DNA of 64,000 nt from Cronobacter sakazakii (GCF_000982825.1 NZ_CP011047.1:2914001-2978000), one strand, 5' to 3'; counted from the stretch's first letter, positions 47,626 to 58,177 are shown. The notes: generated by a model not told the origin, from the sequence alone. Numbers and translations: made by a program.

Positions 47626-48984
47626 TTAGTAAGCCCGCAGGGTTCTGAATACCGCTGCCAGCTTGTCGCTGTCTTTAATACCCGGCGCGCTCTCCACCCC
47701 GGAGTTAAAATCGAGTCCCGCGCAGCCGAGCTGTGCGGCCTGCACGCAGTTATCCGCGCCGAGGCCGCCCGCCAGCATCACGTTGTCCAGCGTCTGCCCT
47801 TCAAGCAGTGACCAGTCGAAACGCTGGCCGGTGCCGCCCTGGCCATTATCCAGCACGTAACGGTCAACATACTGGAGGTTACGCGGCGGCAGGGCGTGGC
47901 TGACGCTCTGCGCTTTCCAGATAGCGGTCGTTTCCGGCAGGCTGGCGCGCAGGGCGCTGATGTAAGTCTGGTCTTCGTCGCCGTGCAACTGGACGGCGGC
48001 AAGCGAAAATGCGTTGGCTTTCGCGACGACGTCTTCCACCGGCGCGTCACGGAAAACACCGACATAGCGCAGCGGCGCGGCGTCAATGACCGCGCGGACC
48101 TGTTCATCGGTGACGGCTCGCGGCGATGAAGCGACAAAAATCAGGCCGCCGTAGAGCGCACCCGCCTGCCAGGCGCTTTGGGCGTCCTGCGGGCGGGTCA
48201 GGCCGCAGACTTTGTTTTCGCCAAGCAGGACCTGACGCACCGCTGACTCTAAATCGTCGTGTTTCATTAGCGCGGAGCCAATCAGGAAGCCATTGGCGAA
48301 ACGGCTTAGCTCTCGCACCTGGCCGTAAGTATGGATGCCGGATTCGCTAATCACCGTTACGCCGTGGCCCAGACGCGGCGCGAGTTCGCGGGTGCGGTTC
48401 AAATCGATGGAGAGATCGCGCAGGTCGCGGTTATTGATACCAACCACTTTCGCTTCGAGGCGCAGCGCGCGCTCAAGCTCTTCTTCATTGCTGATTTCGG
48501 TCAGCACGCCCATACCGAGGCTGTGCGCCACTGCCGCGAGCTGGCGGTACTGTTCATCGTCCAGCACCGAGAGCATTAACAGGCAGGCATCGGCCTGATA
48601 AAAGCGCGCCAGGTAAATCTGATACGGGTCGATAATAAAGTCTTTGCACAGCACCGGCTGGTGGGCAACCGCGCTGACGATGGGCAGGAAATCAAAGCTG
48701 CCCTGGAAATATTTCTCATCGGTCAGCACCGAGATTGCCGAGGCGTGATGTTTGTACACGCCTGCGATACGCGCCGGGTCAAAATCGCTGCGGATCACGC
48801 CTTTGGACGGCGACGCCTTTTTGCACTCCAGGATAAAAACGGTGCGGGCGCCCTGCAGCGCGTCATAAAAGCGGCGCGTGCTCGGCACGACATCATTCTG
48901 AAAGCTCGCCAGCGGCTGCTGTGCCTTGCGGGCTTCCACCCACAGCGCTTTATCCGCGACGATTTTCGCTAAAACGGTTTCCAT
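47626..48984 (-). CDS. trpC: TrpCF, indole-glycerol-phosphate synthase / PRA isomerase fusion
   Basis: This 452-residue protein fuses two TIM barrels. Residues 1-255 are indole-glycerol-phosphate synthase (FILECKKASPSKG with the catalytic lysine, VVGINNRDLR, VISESGI). Residues 256-452 are phosphoribosylanthranilate isomerase (KVCGLTRPQDA, GLDFNSGVES). They perform the two steps before tryptophan synthase. Same arrangement and length as E. coli TrpC. Three bases separate it from trpD. Confidence 0.98.
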   Translation of the reverse strand: METVLAKIVADKALWVEARKAQQPLASFQNDVVPSTRRFYDALQGARTVFILECKKASPSKGVIRSDFDPARIAGVYKHHASAISVLTDEKYFQGSFDFLPIVSAVAHQPVLCKDFIIDPYQIYLARFYQADACLLMLSVLDDEQYRQLAAVAHSLGMGVLTEISNEEELERALRLEAKVVGINNRDLRDLSIDLNRTRELAPRLGHGVTVISESGIHTYGQVRELSRFANGFLIGSALMKHDDLESAVRQVLLGENKVCGLTRPQDAQSAWQAGALYGGLIFVASSPRAVTDEQVRAVIDAAPLRYVGVFRDAPVEDVVAKANAFSLAAVQLHGDEDQTYISALRASLPETTAIWKAQSVSHALPPRNLQYVDRYVLDNGQGGTGQRFDWSLLEGQTLDNVMLAGGLGADNCVQAAQLGCAGLDFNSGVESAPGIKDSDKLAAVFRTLRAY

Positions 48985-48987
48985 CTC

Positions 48988-50583
48988 TTATCCTCTTGCT
49001 GCCAGTGCGGTAACACGGTCATAAGCGGCGCCGCTGCGCAACACCGCCAGCACTTTACGTGCGTTGGCCTGTAAATCCTCTTCGCCGTGCAGACGCATCA
49101 GCATGGCGACATTGGCGGCCACGGCGGCTTCGTGAGCACGCTCACCTTTACCTTGTAACAGGCGGCTCAGAATGTCACGGTTTTCTTCCGGCGTGCCGCC
49201 CGCCAGATCCGACTGTTCATAAGGCTCAAGGCCGAAATCCGCAGCTGTAAGCTGATAGCTGTGAATCTCGCCGTCGCGCAGTTCGGCGACCTGCGTCGGC
49301 GCGTGCAGCGACACCTCATCCATGCCACCGCTGTGCACCACGGCCGCACGCTGATATCCCAGCACGCGCAGCGTTTCGGCAATCGGCAGCACCAGCTCCG
49401 GGCTGTAGACGCCAATTAACGCCAGCGGCGGATGCGCCGGATTAATCAGCGGCCCCAGCACGTTAAACAGCGTGCGGGTTTTCAGCTGCTGGCGCACCGG
49501 CATCGCGTGACGAAACCCGGTGTGGTATTTCGGCGCGAACAGAAAGCAAACGCCCAGTTCATCCAGCGCCTGGCGCGACGCGTCGGCGTTCATCTCAAGA
49601 TTAATCCCGAACGCGGCGAGCAGATCCGACGACCCCGATCGGCTGGAGACGCTGCGGTTGCCATGCTTGGCGACTTTCAGCCCCACAGCGGCGGCCACAA
49701 AGGCGCTGGCGGTAGAGATATTAATGCTGTTACTGCCATCGCCCCCGGTGCCGACGATATCCGCGAAAGCGTAATCCGGGCGCGGGAACGGCGCGGCGTT
49801 TTCCAGCAGGGCGCTGGCGGCCCCGGCAATCTCAACCGGGTGTTCGCCGCGCACTTTCATGCTCACCAGCGCCGCGGCCAGTTGCTCCGGTTTCAGTTCG
49901 CCGCGCACCACCGCGCTGAAAAGCTGGTGGCTCTCTTCGCGGCTCAGCACCTCGGCCTGATAGAGTTTTTCCAGGATCGGCTGGACGCTGTTTTGCTGCT
50001 CGGCGCGGGTCAGCGCCCAGGCGAGCGTCTGTTCCAGCAGGCGAGCGCCCTGCGTCGTCAGGATAGACTCCGGGTGAAACTGGAAGCCGCAGACGCGATC
50101 GGCGTCGTGACGCACGGCCATCACCATACCGTTGAAATGCGCGTTAACCGTCAGCCCGGCCGGGATGTCGCTGCCCACCAGCGAGTGGTAGCGCGCCACC
50201 GGCAGTGGGTTCATCAGCCCGCTGAACATCGCCTGGCCGTCATGTTCAATGCTGGACGCTTTGCCATGCAGAATTTCGCCCGCCTGGCCGACATAGCCGC
50301 CGTAGGCTTCAACGATTGCCTGATGGCCAAGACAGATGCCGATAATCGGCAGCTTGCCGCGCAGACGGGTTAACAGCTCCGGCATACAGCCCGCGTCTGA
50401 TGGCGCGCCGGGGCCTGGCGAAAGCATCAGCACCGGGTTGTTCATGGTGGCGAGGCGCTCAATCAGCGTCTGGGCCGGAATATGGTTACGGTAGATAACT
50501 ACGTTATGTCCGTTCGCGCGCAGCTGATCCGCCAGGTTGTAAGTAAAGGAATCGATATTATCGAGCAGCAGAATGTCGGCCAT
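48988..50583 (-). CDS. trpD: TrpGD, anthranilate synthase glutaminase / phosphoribosyltransferase fusion
   Basis: This 531-residue protein has an N-terminal glutamine amidotransferase (about 1-195) with nucleophile C84 in IGICLGHQ and the HPESILT catalytic residues. The C-terminal anthranilate phosphoribosyltransferase (about 200-531) has the [14 protein letters not shown] phosphate loop. It works with TrpE. The ATG overlaps the trpE stop by one base. Confidence 0.98.
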   Translation of the reverse strand: MADILLLDNIDSFTYNLADQLRANGHNVVIYRNHIPAQTLIERLATMNNPVLMLSPGPGAPSDAGCMPELLTRLRGKLPIIGICLGHQAIVEAYGGYVGQAGEILHGKASSIEHDGQAMFSGLMNPLPVARYHSLVGSDIPAGLTVNAHFNGMVMAVRHDADRVCGFQFHPESILTTQGARLLEQTLAWALTRAEQQNSVQPILEKLYQAEVLSREESHQLFSAVVRGELKPEQLAAALVSMKVRGEHPVEIAGAASALLENAAPFPRPDYAFADIVGTGGDGSNSINISTASAFVAAAVGLKVAKHGNRSVSSRSGSSDLLAAFGINLEMNADASRQALDELGVCFLFAPKYHTGFRHAMPVRQQLKTRTLFNVLGPLINPAHPPLALIGVYSPELVLPIAETLRVLGYQRAAVVHSGGMDEVSLHAPTQVAELRDGEIHSYQLTAADFGLEPYEQSDLAGGTPEENRDILSRLLQGKGERAHEAAVAANVAMLMRLHGEEDLQANARKVLAVLRSGAAYDRVTALAARG

Positions 50584-52145
50584 CAGAAAGTCTCCTGTGC
50601 GTGATGGGCAGCGGCGATGGCGCGCAGTACCGCGCGGGCTTTATTACGGGTTTCGTCAGCTTCGGATTGCGGGACGGAATCAAGCACGACGCCCGCGCCC
50701 GCCTGTACCGTGGCGATGCCGTTCTCCACCCAGGCCGAGCGGATAACAATGCAGGTGTCGAGATCGCCATGGCCGGTGAAATAGCCGACCGCGCCGCCGT
50801 AACTGCCGCGACGCTCGCCTTCCGCACCGGCGATAAGCTGCATCGCGCGCACTTTCGGCGCGCCGCTTAGCGTTCCCATATTCATGCAGGCGCGGTAAGC
50901 GTGCAGCACGTCGAGATCGCGGCGCAGTTCGCCGACTACGCGAGAGACCAGGTGCATAACGAACGAGTAGCGGTCCACTTTGGTTAAATCCGCCACATAG
51001 CGGCTGCCCGGCGTACAGATGCGTGCCAGATCGTTGCGCGCCAGATCCACCAGCATCAGATGCTCGGAGAGTTCTTTATGATCGGTGCGCATTTCAAGCT
51101 CAATGCGGCTGTCGAGATCGCGATCCAGCGAGCCGTCAGCACGGCGGCCGCGCGGGCGGGTGCCGGCTATCGGGTAGATTTCAATCTGGCGGGACGGCGC
51201 GTCATATTTCAGCGAACTTTCCGGCGACGCGCCGAACAGCGCGAAATCGCTGTCCTGCATGAAAAACATATACGGGCTGGGGTTGCTCTTTTTCAGCGTG
51301 TCGTAGGCCGCGAGCGGCGACGGGCAGGGCAGGCTGAAGCGGCGCGACGGCACCACCTGGAAAATCTCACCGGCGCGAATCGCTTTTTGCATTTCACGCA
51401 CCACCGCGCCGTACTCTTCATCGCTCTGGCTGCATTCGCACTGCATCTGCGGCACGCTTTCTACCGGCAGCGGCGCGGGCGGCTCCTGGAGTTGCAGCTG
51501 GATCTGCGCGAGACGCTGGTTCAGGCGGGCTTTTTCACCATCATCCGGCGTAAACAGGCTCGCCTGAATGCGGGTGGTGCGCGTCTGGTGGTCGATGATC
51601 AGCAGCGTTTCGGCGAGATAAAAGCAGTAATCCGGGCAGCTGTTGGTTTGCGCAAGCGGCGGCAGTTCTTCAAATCCTGCGACCAGGTCATAGGCAAACA
51701 GCCCGCCGAAGAACATCGCTTCGCGCTCATCCTGAGGCAACGTCACCGACTCTTGCAACAGACGAAAAGCGTCGAATACCGACAGCGAACGCAGACGCTC
51801 ATCTTCATCCAGCAGCGTACTTACCGGCGGGAAGCGCAGCGTGCGCCCCTGCGGATGGGCTTCAACGGTGACGGTTTCCGGCAGGGCGTTATCCAGTAGT
51901 GAGAGCAGCGACGCGCCGTTAGCGCTCAGCGCTTCAATCGTGACAGTGTCACCGTTGGCGGTTATGCGCAGCGCGCTGTCGACAAGAAGCAGGCTTTTCA
52001 GATCGTCTTTACTGTCGATATCCGCGGATTCCAGCAGTAACGTCGCCGGGCGGTCACCGCAGAGCTGGTGAAATACCGCGGTCGGGTTTTCGCGATAAAG
52101 GCCGTCGCAGGTAAGCAGTTCGAGAGCCGGTTTGTCTGTTTGCAT
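50583..52145 (-). CDS. trpE: TrpE, anthranilate synthase component I
   Basis: This 520-residue enzyme makes anthranilate from chorismate. The tryptophan feedback site [13 protein letters not shown] is near the N-terminus. Catalytic-domain landmarks are [31 protein letters not shown] and [15 protein letters not shown] at 52145 gives exactly the E. coli length. It is the first structural gene after the leader and attenuator. Confidence 0.98.
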   Translation of the reverse strand: MQTDKPALELLTCDGLYRENPTAVFHQLCGDRPATLLLESADIDSKDDLKSLLLVDSALRITANGDTVTIEALSANGASLLSLLDNALPETVTVEAHPQGRTLRFPPVSTLLDEDERLRSLSVFDAFRLLQESVTLPQDEREAMFFGGLFAYDLVAGFEELPPLAQTNSCPDYCFYLAETLLIIDHQTRTTRIQASLFTPDDGEKARLNQRLAQIQLQLQEPPAPLPVESVPQMQCECSQSDEEYGAVVREMQKAIRAGEIFQVVPSRRFSLPCPSPLAAYDTLKKSNPSPYMFFMQDSDFALFGASPESSLKYDAPSRQIEIYPIAGTRPRGRRADGSLDRDLDSRIELEMRTDHKELSEHLMLVDLARNDLARICTPGSRYVADLTKVDRYSFVMHLVSRVVGELRRDLDVLHAYRACMNMGTLSGAPKVRAMQLIAGAEGERRGSYGGAVGYFTGHGDLDTCIVIRSAWVENGIATVQAGAGVVLDSVPQSEADETRNKARAVLRAIAAAHHAQETF

Positions 52146-52169
52146 GGTCTGTATCTCTGTTTTGTGTTC

Positions 52170-52194
52170 AAAAAAAAGCCCGCGGTGAGCGGGC
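52170..52194 (-). terminator. trp attenuator
   Basis: On the minus strand GCCCGC and GCGGGC form a stem with a five-base loop, followed by eight T: the 3:4 terminator of trp attenuation, between trpL and trpE. An upstream segment near 52228-52240 (GATCCCGGGCGGTGTC) can act as the competing 2:3 partner. Confidence 0.9.
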
Positions 52195-52238
52195 CTGGTA
52201 TCTGAATGCTTGCGCATACGTGAAGACACCGCCCGGGA

Positions 52239-52283
52239 TCAGGAGGTACGCCACCAGCCATGCAGAGAAAAAATGTGAGTCAT
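52239..52283 (-). CDS. trpL: TrpL, trp operon leader peptide
   Basis: This is a 14-residue leader, MTHIFSLHGWWRTS, with the two adjacent tryptophan codons that sense charged tRNA-Trp by ribosome stalling, ending in TGA. It lies 45 bases upstream of the attenuator hairpin. Its length and tandem Trp codons equal the E. coli leader. Confidence 0.95.
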   Translation of the reverse strand: MTHIFSLHGWWRTS

Positions 52284-52309
52284 TTTCAGATACCTTCTTC
52301 GTGTGAACT

Positions 52310-52346
52310 TGCGTACTAGTAAACTGGTTCATGGCGAGAATGTCAA
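52310..52346 (-). promoter_or_regulatory. trp promoter and operator
   Basis: On the minus strand TTGACA (52341-52346), a 17-bp spacer and TTTACT (52318-52323) form the promoter. The operator, an imperfect palindrome around ACCAGTTTACTAGTACG, overlaps the -10, matching the E. coli TrpR site (ACTAGTTAACTAGT) except for two or three changes. TrpR repression is therefore likely. Confidence 0.9.
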
Positions 52347-52422
52347 CTCTGATTTCTGATAATTTCCACAAACCGTTATGATGAGCAGGACGATATAAAA
52401 GACCTTAGCCACGGGAGCCGTT

Positions 52423-53301
52423 TTGAGCGAACCTGAATTAACCATTATTTACGATCTACACAGCCATACGACGGCCTCCGACGGTCTGCTGACGCCAGAG
52501 CAACTGGTACACCGCGCCGTTGAGATGGGTATTCATACGCTCGCGATAACCGACCACGACACCACGGCAGGCCTGCCAGCCGCCCATGAAGAAATTGCCC
52601 GCGCAGGCCTTGCGCTGCGGCTGATTGACGGCGTCGAAATTTCCACGCTCTGGGAAAACCACGAAATTCATATCGTCGGACTGGGGATTGATATCACGCA
52701 CCCTGAAATGGTCACGTTTCTTGACGGACAGGCGCAGCGCCGCACGCGGCGCGCTGAAATGATCGCCGAGCGTCTGGAGAAGGCGCGCATTCCGGGGGCG
52801 CTGGAGGGGGCGAAGCGTCTCGCGGACGGCGGCGTCGTCACGCGCGGGCACTTCGCGCGTTTTCTTATCGAAGACGGACGCGCCACCAATATGGCGAACG
52901 TTTTTAAACACTATCTGGCGCGCGGGAAAACCGGCTATGTTCCTCCCCAGTGGTGTACAATAGAACAAGCTATTGATGTGATTCATCATTCTGGCGGCCA
53001 GGCGGTGATAGCCCATCCGGGGCGCTATCAGCTCAGCGCCAAATGGCTTAAGCGCCTGTTAAACCAGTTCGCTGCGGCGGGCGGCGACGCGATGGAAGTG
53101 GCCCAGTGCCAGCAGGCGCCCAATGAGCGTAACCAGCTGGCAAGCTACGCCGGACAGTTTGGACTGCTGGCGTCGCAGGGTTCCGATTTTCATCAGCCAT
53201 GCCCGTGGATTGAACTGGGGCGCAGGCTGCGGTTGCCTGATGGGCTGACACCCGTCTGGCATCGCTGGCCGCCGGAACTGAGTAAAGAGAGGGCAGTATG
53301 A
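52423..53301 (+). CDS. rnm: Rnm (YciV), PHP-domain 5'-3' exoribonuclease
   Basis: This 292-residue protein starts at TTG 52423, as in E. coli yciV. The PHP metal-binding motifs are DLHSHTTASDG (about 10-20), ITDHDT, GVEIST with HEIHIVG, AHPGRY and GSDFHQP. The E. coli protein (Rnm/RNase AM) is a trinuclear-metal exonuclease that trims 5' ends of ribosomal RNA and digests short oligonucleotides. The stop overlaps the yciO start (TATGAG). Divergent from the trp promoter. Confidence 0.93.
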   Translation: MSEPELTIIYDLHSHTTASDGLLTPEQLVHRAVEMGIHTLAITDHDTTAGLPAAHEEIARAGLALRLIDGVEISTLWENHEIHIVGLGIDITHPEMVTFLDGQAQRRTRRAEMIAERLEKARIPGALEGAKRLADGGVVTRGHFARFLIEDGRATNMANVFKHYLARGKTGYVPPQWCTIEQAIDVIHHSGGQAVIAHPGRYQLSAKWLKRLLNQFAAAGGDAMEVAQCQQAPNERNQLASYAGQFGLLASQGSDFHQPCPWIELGRRLRLPDGLTPVWHRWPPELSKERAV

Positions 53302-53918
53302 GTCAATTTTTCTATATCCATCCGGACAACCCGCAGCCGCGTCTTATCAAACAGGCGGTAGAGATCGTGCGTAAAGGCGGCGTTATCGTTTATCCGACCG
53401 ACTCCGGCTACGCGCTCGGCTGTAAGCTTGAAGACAAAGGCGCGATGGAGCGTATCTGCCGCATCCGCGACCTGCCGGACGGCCATAATTTTACGCTGAT
53501 GTGCCGCGATCTCTCGGAGCTGTCGACCTATTCGTATGTCGATAACGTCGCGTTCCGTCTTATCAAAAACAACACGCCGGGCAACTACACCTTTATTCTT
53601 AAAGGGACGAAAGAGGTGCCGCGCCGTCTGTTGCAGGAGAAGCGTAAAACCATCGGGCTGCGTGTGCCGTCTAACCCGATTGCGCTGGCGCTCCTTGAGG
53701 CGCTTGACGAGCCGATGCTCTCGACGTCGCTGATGCTGCCGGGCAGCGAGTTTACCGAATCCGATCCGGATGAAATCAAAGACCGTCTGGAAAAGCAGGT
53801 GGATTTGATTATTCACGGCGGTTATCTCGGCCAGCAGCCTACTACAGTGATCGATTTAACCGACGATGCGCCCGTCGTGCTGCGTGAGGGCGTGGGTGAC
53901 GTTAAGCCTTTCCTGTAA
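53298..53918 (+). CDS. yciO: YciO, Sua5/YrdC-like protein
   Basis: This 206-residue protein has the YrdC nucleic-acid-binding fold (PTDSGYALGC, KNNTPGNYTFILKGTKEVP, VPSNPIALALLEAL). It matches E. coli YciO. The related YrdC makes the threonylcarbamoyl-adenylate for tRNA; YciO has not been shown to replace it. It is coupled to rnm by overlap and followed by rluB after 126 bp. Confidence 0.93.
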   Translation: MSQFFYIHPDNPQPRLIKQAVEIVRKGGVIVYPTDSGYALGCKLEDKGAMERICRIRDLPDGHNFTLMCRDLSELSTYSYVDNVAFRLIKNNTPGNYTFILKGTKEVPRRLLQEKRKTIGLRVPSNPIALALLEALDEPMLSTSLMLPGSEFTESDPDEIKDRLEKQVDLIIHGGYLGQQPTTVIDLTDDAPVVLREGVGDVKPFL

Positions 53919-54044
53919 GGGGGCTTACCGCTATACTACGCGGCCTGAAATTGGGCGGCTGAAACCGGGGTGTGGCCAGACGGCGGCACCCCCGCCCGGT
54001 TATCCTGTTCGACGCCTGGGAAGGCGACACCTGAAGGAAGCTCC

Positions 54045-55130
54045 ATGAGCGAAAAGTTACAAAAAGTGCTGGCGCGAGCCGGTCATGGCTCCCGCCGTGA
54101 AATCGAAGCCATGATCGAAGCCGGTCGCGTCAGTGTCGATGGCAAAATCGCCACCTTAGGCGATCGCGTTGAAGTCACGCCTGCGCTGAAAATCCGTATC
54201 GACGGCCATCTCATCTCGGTAAAAGAGTCCGTAGAGCAGATCTGCCGCGTACTGGCCTATTACAAACCGGAAGGCGAGCTGTGTACGCGCAGCGATCCGG
54301 AAGGCCGTCCGACCGTTTTTGATCGTCTGCCAAAACTGCGCGGCGCGCGCTGGATTGCGGTAGGGCGTCTTGACGTCAATACCTGCGGCCTGCTGCTGTT
54401 CACGACAGACGGTGAGCTGGCGAACCGCCTGATGCACCCGAGCCAGGAAGTCGAGCGCGAATATGCTGTACGCGTTTTCGGCCAGGTGGATGACGCGAAA
54501 GTGCGTGAGCTGGCGCGCGGCGTTCAGCTTGAAGATGGCCCGGCGGCGTTTAAAACCATTCGTTTTAGCGGCGGCGAAGGCATCAACCAGTGGTACAACG
54601 TAACGCTGACCGAAGGGCGCAACCGTGAAGTTCGCCGTCTCTGGGAAGCGGTTGGCGTTCAGGTAAGCCGCCTCATTCGCGTGCGTTATGGCGATATTCC
54701 GCTGCCGAAAGGCCTGCCGCGCGGCGGCTGGACCGAGCTTGACCTGGCGCAGACCAACTACCTGCGCGAGCTGGTGGGTCTTGAGCCTGAAACCTCAAGC
54801 AAAGTGGCGGTGGAAAAAGATCGTCGCCGCATGAAGGCGAATCAGATTCGTCGTGCGGTAAAACGCCATAGCCAGGCGGCGGGCGCTTCACGTCAGGGCG
54901 CGCCGGCGCGTCAGGGCCAGGCGGGTGCTGCGCGCCCTGCAGGCAGCGCGCGTGCGGCGGAAAACACCCGTTCGGGCAACAGCACCTCGCGCGCCAGTGG
55001 TAATGCCCGTCCGGGCGGCAATGCACGCTCAGGCGGCGCTCGCGCCACCGGCAATGGCCGTCCAGCCAGCAGCGGTGGTCGTGCGAACAACGGCGGTAAC
55101 CGTCGCTCCGGCGGCGGTCGCGGAAACTAA
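54045..55130 (+). CDS. rluB: RluB, 23S rRNA pseudouridine(2605) synthase with long basic tail
   Basis: This 361-residue enzyme has an N-terminal S4 RNA-binding domain (about 1-60) and an RsuA/RluB catalytic domain with D110 in [14 protein letters not shown]. The E. coli protein has about 291 residues. From about residue 265 the tail is low complexity, rich in G, A, R, S and N, and absent from core folds. ATG at 54045 has GAAGGAAG upstream; the frame extension to 53970 is not used. A terminator follows at 55134. Confidence 0.94.
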   Translation: MSEKLQKVLARAGHGSRREIEAMIEAGRVSVDGKIATLGDRVEVTPALKIRIDGHLISVKESVEQICRVLAYYKPEGELCTRSDPEGRPTVFDRLPKLRGARWIAVGRLDVNTCGLLLFTTDGELANRLMHPSQEVEREYAVRVFGQVDDAKVRELARGVQLEDGPAAFKTIRFSGGEGINQWYNVTLTEGRNREVRRLWEAVGVQVSRLIRVRYGDIPLPKGLPRGGWTELDLAQTNYLRELVGLEPETSSKVAVEKDRRRMKANQIRRAVKRHSQAAGASRQGAPARQGQAGAARPAGSARAAENTRSGNSTSRASGNARPGGNARSGGARATGNGRPASSGGRANNGGNRRSGGGRGN

Positions 55131-55133
55131 GAA

Positions 55134-55163
55134 AAACGCCCTCTGATGAGGGCGTTTTTTTAT
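55134..55163 (+). terminator. rluB terminator
   Basis: AAAAACGCCCTC and GAGGGCGTTTTTTT form a stem with a short loop and T run; it may also serve btuR on the other strand. Confidence 0.85.
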
Positions 55164-55184
55164 GGCTGCGAATCAGCGCGCGCG

Positions 55185-55775
55185 TTAATAATCGATACCG
55201 ATCTGCGCTTTTATCCCTGCGTCGAAAGCATGCTTGACCGGGCGCAGTTCGCTCACCGTATCGGCATACTCCAGAATATCGCGGTGGCAGCCCCGGCCGG
55301 TAATAATCACCGTCTGGTGCGCCGGGCGCGCACGCAGCGCCGTCAGTACCTCCTCCAGCGCCAGATAATCGTAAGCCACCATATAAGTCAGCTCATCAAG
55401 CACCACCAGATCGAGCGAGGCGTCCGCCAGCATGCGTTTGCCATGCTGCCACACGGCCTGGCAGGCCGCAGTATCACTTTCACGGTTCTGCGTGTCCCAG
55501 GTAAAACCTGTCGCCATCACCTGAAACTCAACGCCATGCGGCTCCAGCAGGTTGCGCTCGCCGTTCGGCCATTCGCCCTTGATAAACTGTATCACCGCCG
55601 CTTTTTTACCGTGGCCCACCGCGCGCGTGACGGTGCCGAAAGCGGCTGTGGTTTTGCCTTTACCGTTGCCGGTAAAAACGATCACGATGCCGCGCTCGTC
55701 CTGTGCTGCCGCGACGCGCGCTGCGACTTTTTCTTTCACACGCTGCTGGCGCTGCTGATAACGGTCATCGCTCAT
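55185..55775 (-). CDS. btuR: BtuR (CobO), cob(I)alamin adenosyltransferase
   Basis: This 196-residue enzyme transfers the adenosyl group from ATP to cob(I)alamin to form coenzyme B12. The P-loop GNGKGKTTAAFG is near residues 36-47, with VQFIKGEWPNGE, GFTWDTQN and VVLDELTYM following. Same as E. coli BtuR. The start overlaps the yciK stop by four bases. Confidence 0.96.
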   Translation of the reverse strand: MSDDRYQQRQQRVKEKVAARVAAAQDERGIVIVFTGNGKGKTTAAFGTVTRAVGHGKKAAVIQFIKGEWPNGERNLLEPHGVEFQVMATGFTWDTQNRESDTAACQAVWQHGKRMLADASLDLVVLDELTYMVAYDYLALEEVLTALRARPAHQTVIITGRGCHRDILEYADTVSELRPVKHAFDAGIKAQIGIDY

Positions 55776-56533
55776 TCGGCTATTCCTGGTTTGCGGCCTG
55801 GCTGGGCGTCAAAACTAATACCGGTTTTACGGCGGCTGTCGTCGCCCATCAGCCACAGGTAGAGCGGCATGAGATCCGCAGGCGTTTTTAGCTTATCGGG
55901 ATCTTCGGTCGGGAACGCGCTGGCGCGCATTTTGGTGCGGGTGCCGCCAGGATTGATGCAATTCACGCGCAGGTGGCGGCTTTGATACTCTTCGGCGAGC
56001 ACCTGCATCATGCCTTCGGTCGCGAATTTCGAGACGGCGTAAGCGCCCCAGTTAGCGCGTCCCTGACGACCGACGCTTGAGGTGGTAAACACCAGCGATC
56101 CGGCTTCAGATTTCAGCAGCAACGGCAATAGCGCCTGGGTTAAAAAGAAGGTGACGTTGACATTCACCTGCATCACTTCGCTCCAGACCGCCGGGTTTTG
56201 CTGGTCCATTGGAACGATGTCACCGAGTACGCCCGCATTATGCAGTACGCCATCGAGGCGAGGGACGCGCTGGGCAATAGCCTGGCCTAACTGCTGACAC
56301 GCTTCGGGCGTTGCGGTGGCGTAATCCAGGGTAAACCAGTGCGCCTGCGCAAGCCCTTCCTGTTCGATTTCATGTGCGACACCGCGCAGTTTTTCTTCGC
56401 TGCGGCCAAGCAAGAGCACCTGCGCGCCGTAGCGTGCATAGGTCAGCGCCGCTTCGCGGCCAATGCCGTCGCTTGCGCCAGTGACAAGAATAATTCGGTT
56501 TTGCAGCAAATCGCGTTGGGGTTGATAGTGCAC
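55772..56533 (-). CDS. yciK: YciK, short-chain dehydrogenase
   Basis: This 253-residue SDR starts at GTG (56533) with the cofactor motif TGASDGIG, NAG motif LHNAGVLG, catalytic SSV and YAVSK. It matches E. coli YciK and lies directly upstream of btuR in a two-gene operon. The substrate is not known. Confidence 0.93.
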   Translation of the reverse strand: MHYQPQRDLLQNRIILVTGASDGIGREAALTYARYGAQVLLLGRSEEKLRGVAHEIEQEGLAQAHWFTLDYATATPEACQQLGQAIAQRVPRLDGVLHNAGVLGDIVPMDQQNPAVWSEVMQVNVNVTFFLTQALLPLLLKSEAGSLVFTTSSVGRQGRANWGAYAVSKFATEGMMQVLAEEYQSRHLRVNCINPGGTRTKMRASAFPTEDPDKLKTPADLMPLYLWLMGDDSRRKTGISFDAQPGRKPGIAE

Positions 56534-56791
56534 GGGTCACTCCTTGCAGGGGCGAAACGGTGTGCCGCCAGGCTGCGCTTCGCATCGGGTAAAAACGCTT
56601 TATGCCTTAATCCTTCGCGTATTTCAATCAGGCGGCCGGAGGGTTGCGCTGACGCAACCTCATTTGCAACTGTTTCATCGGTAAAGAAAACTTCAGCGAG
56701 AGCTCTCGCACAGTTTCGCTTTGTTACAAGACGCGGGCCCGGGGCTCAGTTACACTAACGCCCGGGTCATGCCTGAATAAAAGGTGGAGAA

Positions 56792-57841
56792 GTGAATTTA
56801 CTTGCAGAGTATGGACTGTTTTTAGCCAAAATCGTCACGGTGGTCGTGGCGATCGCGATTGTCATCGCACTTATCGCCAACCTGACGCAGCGCAAGAAAG
56901 CCCAGCGCGGTGAGCTGCGCGTTACGCGTCTCGGGGAAGAGTATAAAGAGATGAAGGAAGAGGTGGCCGCCGCGCTGCTCGATCCTCATCAGCACAAGCA
57001 GTGGCATAAGAATCAGAAAAAGAAAAACAAGCAGGAGGCGAAAGCCGCTAAAGCACGCGCTAAACGTGGCGACGCGGCACCTGCCGGAAAGCCCACCCTC
57101 TACGTGCTTGATTTCAAAGGCAGCATCGATGCCCATGAAGTCAGCGCGCTACGCGAAGAGGTGACGGCGGTGCTGGCGGTTGCAAAGCCCGCCGATGAAG
57201 TCCTGGTGCGTCTGGAAAGCCCCGGCGGCGTGGTGCACGGTTACGGGCTTGCCGCGTCGCAACTGCAGCGTCTGCGCGAGCGCCAGATCCCGCTGACCAT
57301 CGCCGTGGATAAAGTCGCCGCCAGCGGCGGGTATATGATGGCCTGTGTGGCGAATAACATCGTGGCGGCCCCGTTCGCTATCATCGGTTCTATCGGCGTA
57401 GTCGCGCAGATCCCGAACTTCAACCGTCTGCTTAAGCGCAACGATATCGATATTGAGCTGCACACGGCGGGGCAGTACAAGCGCACGCTGACGCTGCTGG
57501 GTGAGAATACCGAAGAAGGGCGCGAGAAATTCCGCGAAGATCTCAACGAAACGCATCATCTCTTCAAAGAATTTGTGCACAGTATGCGTCCTTCGCTGGA
57601 TATCGACGCGGTCGCAACCGGCGAGCACTGGTACGGCGTACAGGCCAAAGAGAAAGGTCTGGTGGATGAAATCAGCACCAGCGACGATCTCATTATTGCC
57701 CGCATGGCTGAGCGTGAGGTCGTCAGTCTGCGCTATATGCAGCGTAAACGGTTGATGGATCGCTTTACCGGCAGCGCGGCGCAAAGCCTGGATCGCCTGC
57801 TATTGCGCTGGTGGCAGCGTGGGCAGAAACCGCTGCTGTAA
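56792..57841 (+). CDS. sohB: SohB, S49-family inner membrane peptidase
   Basis: This 349-residue protein starts at GTG with GGTGGAG nearby. One N-terminal membrane helix (about 7-28) and a charged lysine-rich linker (about 60-100) precede the S49 serine protease domain with the serine in VAASGGYMMA. The family normally uses a Ser-Lys dyad. It matches E. coli SohB, a suppressor of htrA. Divergent from yciK, followed by a terminator. Confidence 0.95.
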   Translation: MNLLAEYGLFLAKIVTVVVAIAIVIALIANLTQRKKAQRGELRVTRLGEEYKEMKEEVAAALLDPHQHKQWHKNQKKKNKQEAKAAKARAKRGDAAPAGKPTLYVLDFKGSIDAHEVSALREEVTAVLAVAKPADEVLVRLESPGGVVHGYGLAASQLQRLRERQIPLTIAVDKVAASGGYMMACVANNIVAAPFAIIGSIGVVAQIPNFNRLLKRNDIDIELHTAGQYKRTLTLLGENTEEGREKFREDLNETHHLFKEFVHSMRPSLDIDAVATGEHWYGVQAKEKGLVDEISTSDDLIIARMAEREVVSLRYMQRKRLMDRFTGSAAQSLDRLLLRWWQRGQKPLL

Positions 57842-57848
57842 GGTAAAT

Positions 57849-57877
57849 AAAAAGCGAGGCGTCAGGCCTCGCTTTTC
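57849..57877. terminator. Bidirectional terminator between sohB and yciN
   Basis: GCGAGGC and GCCTCGC form the stem with A and T runs outside; sohB and yciN converge on it. Confidence 0.85.
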
Positions 57878-57913
57878 ATCTTGCTAACCGGTAATGGCGT
57901 ATTCACACGGTGG

Positions 57914-58171
57914 AAGCGCTCAGGGCAGCAGATGATATTTCTCGGAAAGCTGATGGGCCAGGTATTTAAACATATTAAATACCGCCGTGGTTTTTGCCGT
58001 CGGCAACCCCTGTTCGTCCATAAAATATTCGCCGCGAAAGACGAGTACGCCATTTTTTTGCTCAACGTCGGTGGCCACCATGCCGGCAATATAGTCTTCA
58101 TGCTCGCGGATCATTTTATTGGCCTGCGCCAGCAGCGTAGCGCGATCGATAGGCTGAGTTAACTGTTGCAT
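57914..58171 (-). CDS. yciN: YciN, small conserved protein
   Basis: This protein of about 83 residues ([19 protein letters not shown], ending SEKYHLLP) matches E. coli YciN, a DUF2498 protein of unknown role. The stop codon is near 57920. ATG at 58171 has AAGGAG six bases ahead; the ATG at 58177 is directly adjacent to it. A stable heat-shock-type link is reported for related proteins, but no function is inferred here. It is convergent with sohB and divergent from topA. Confidence 0.92.
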
Positions 58172-58177
58172 AATCAT

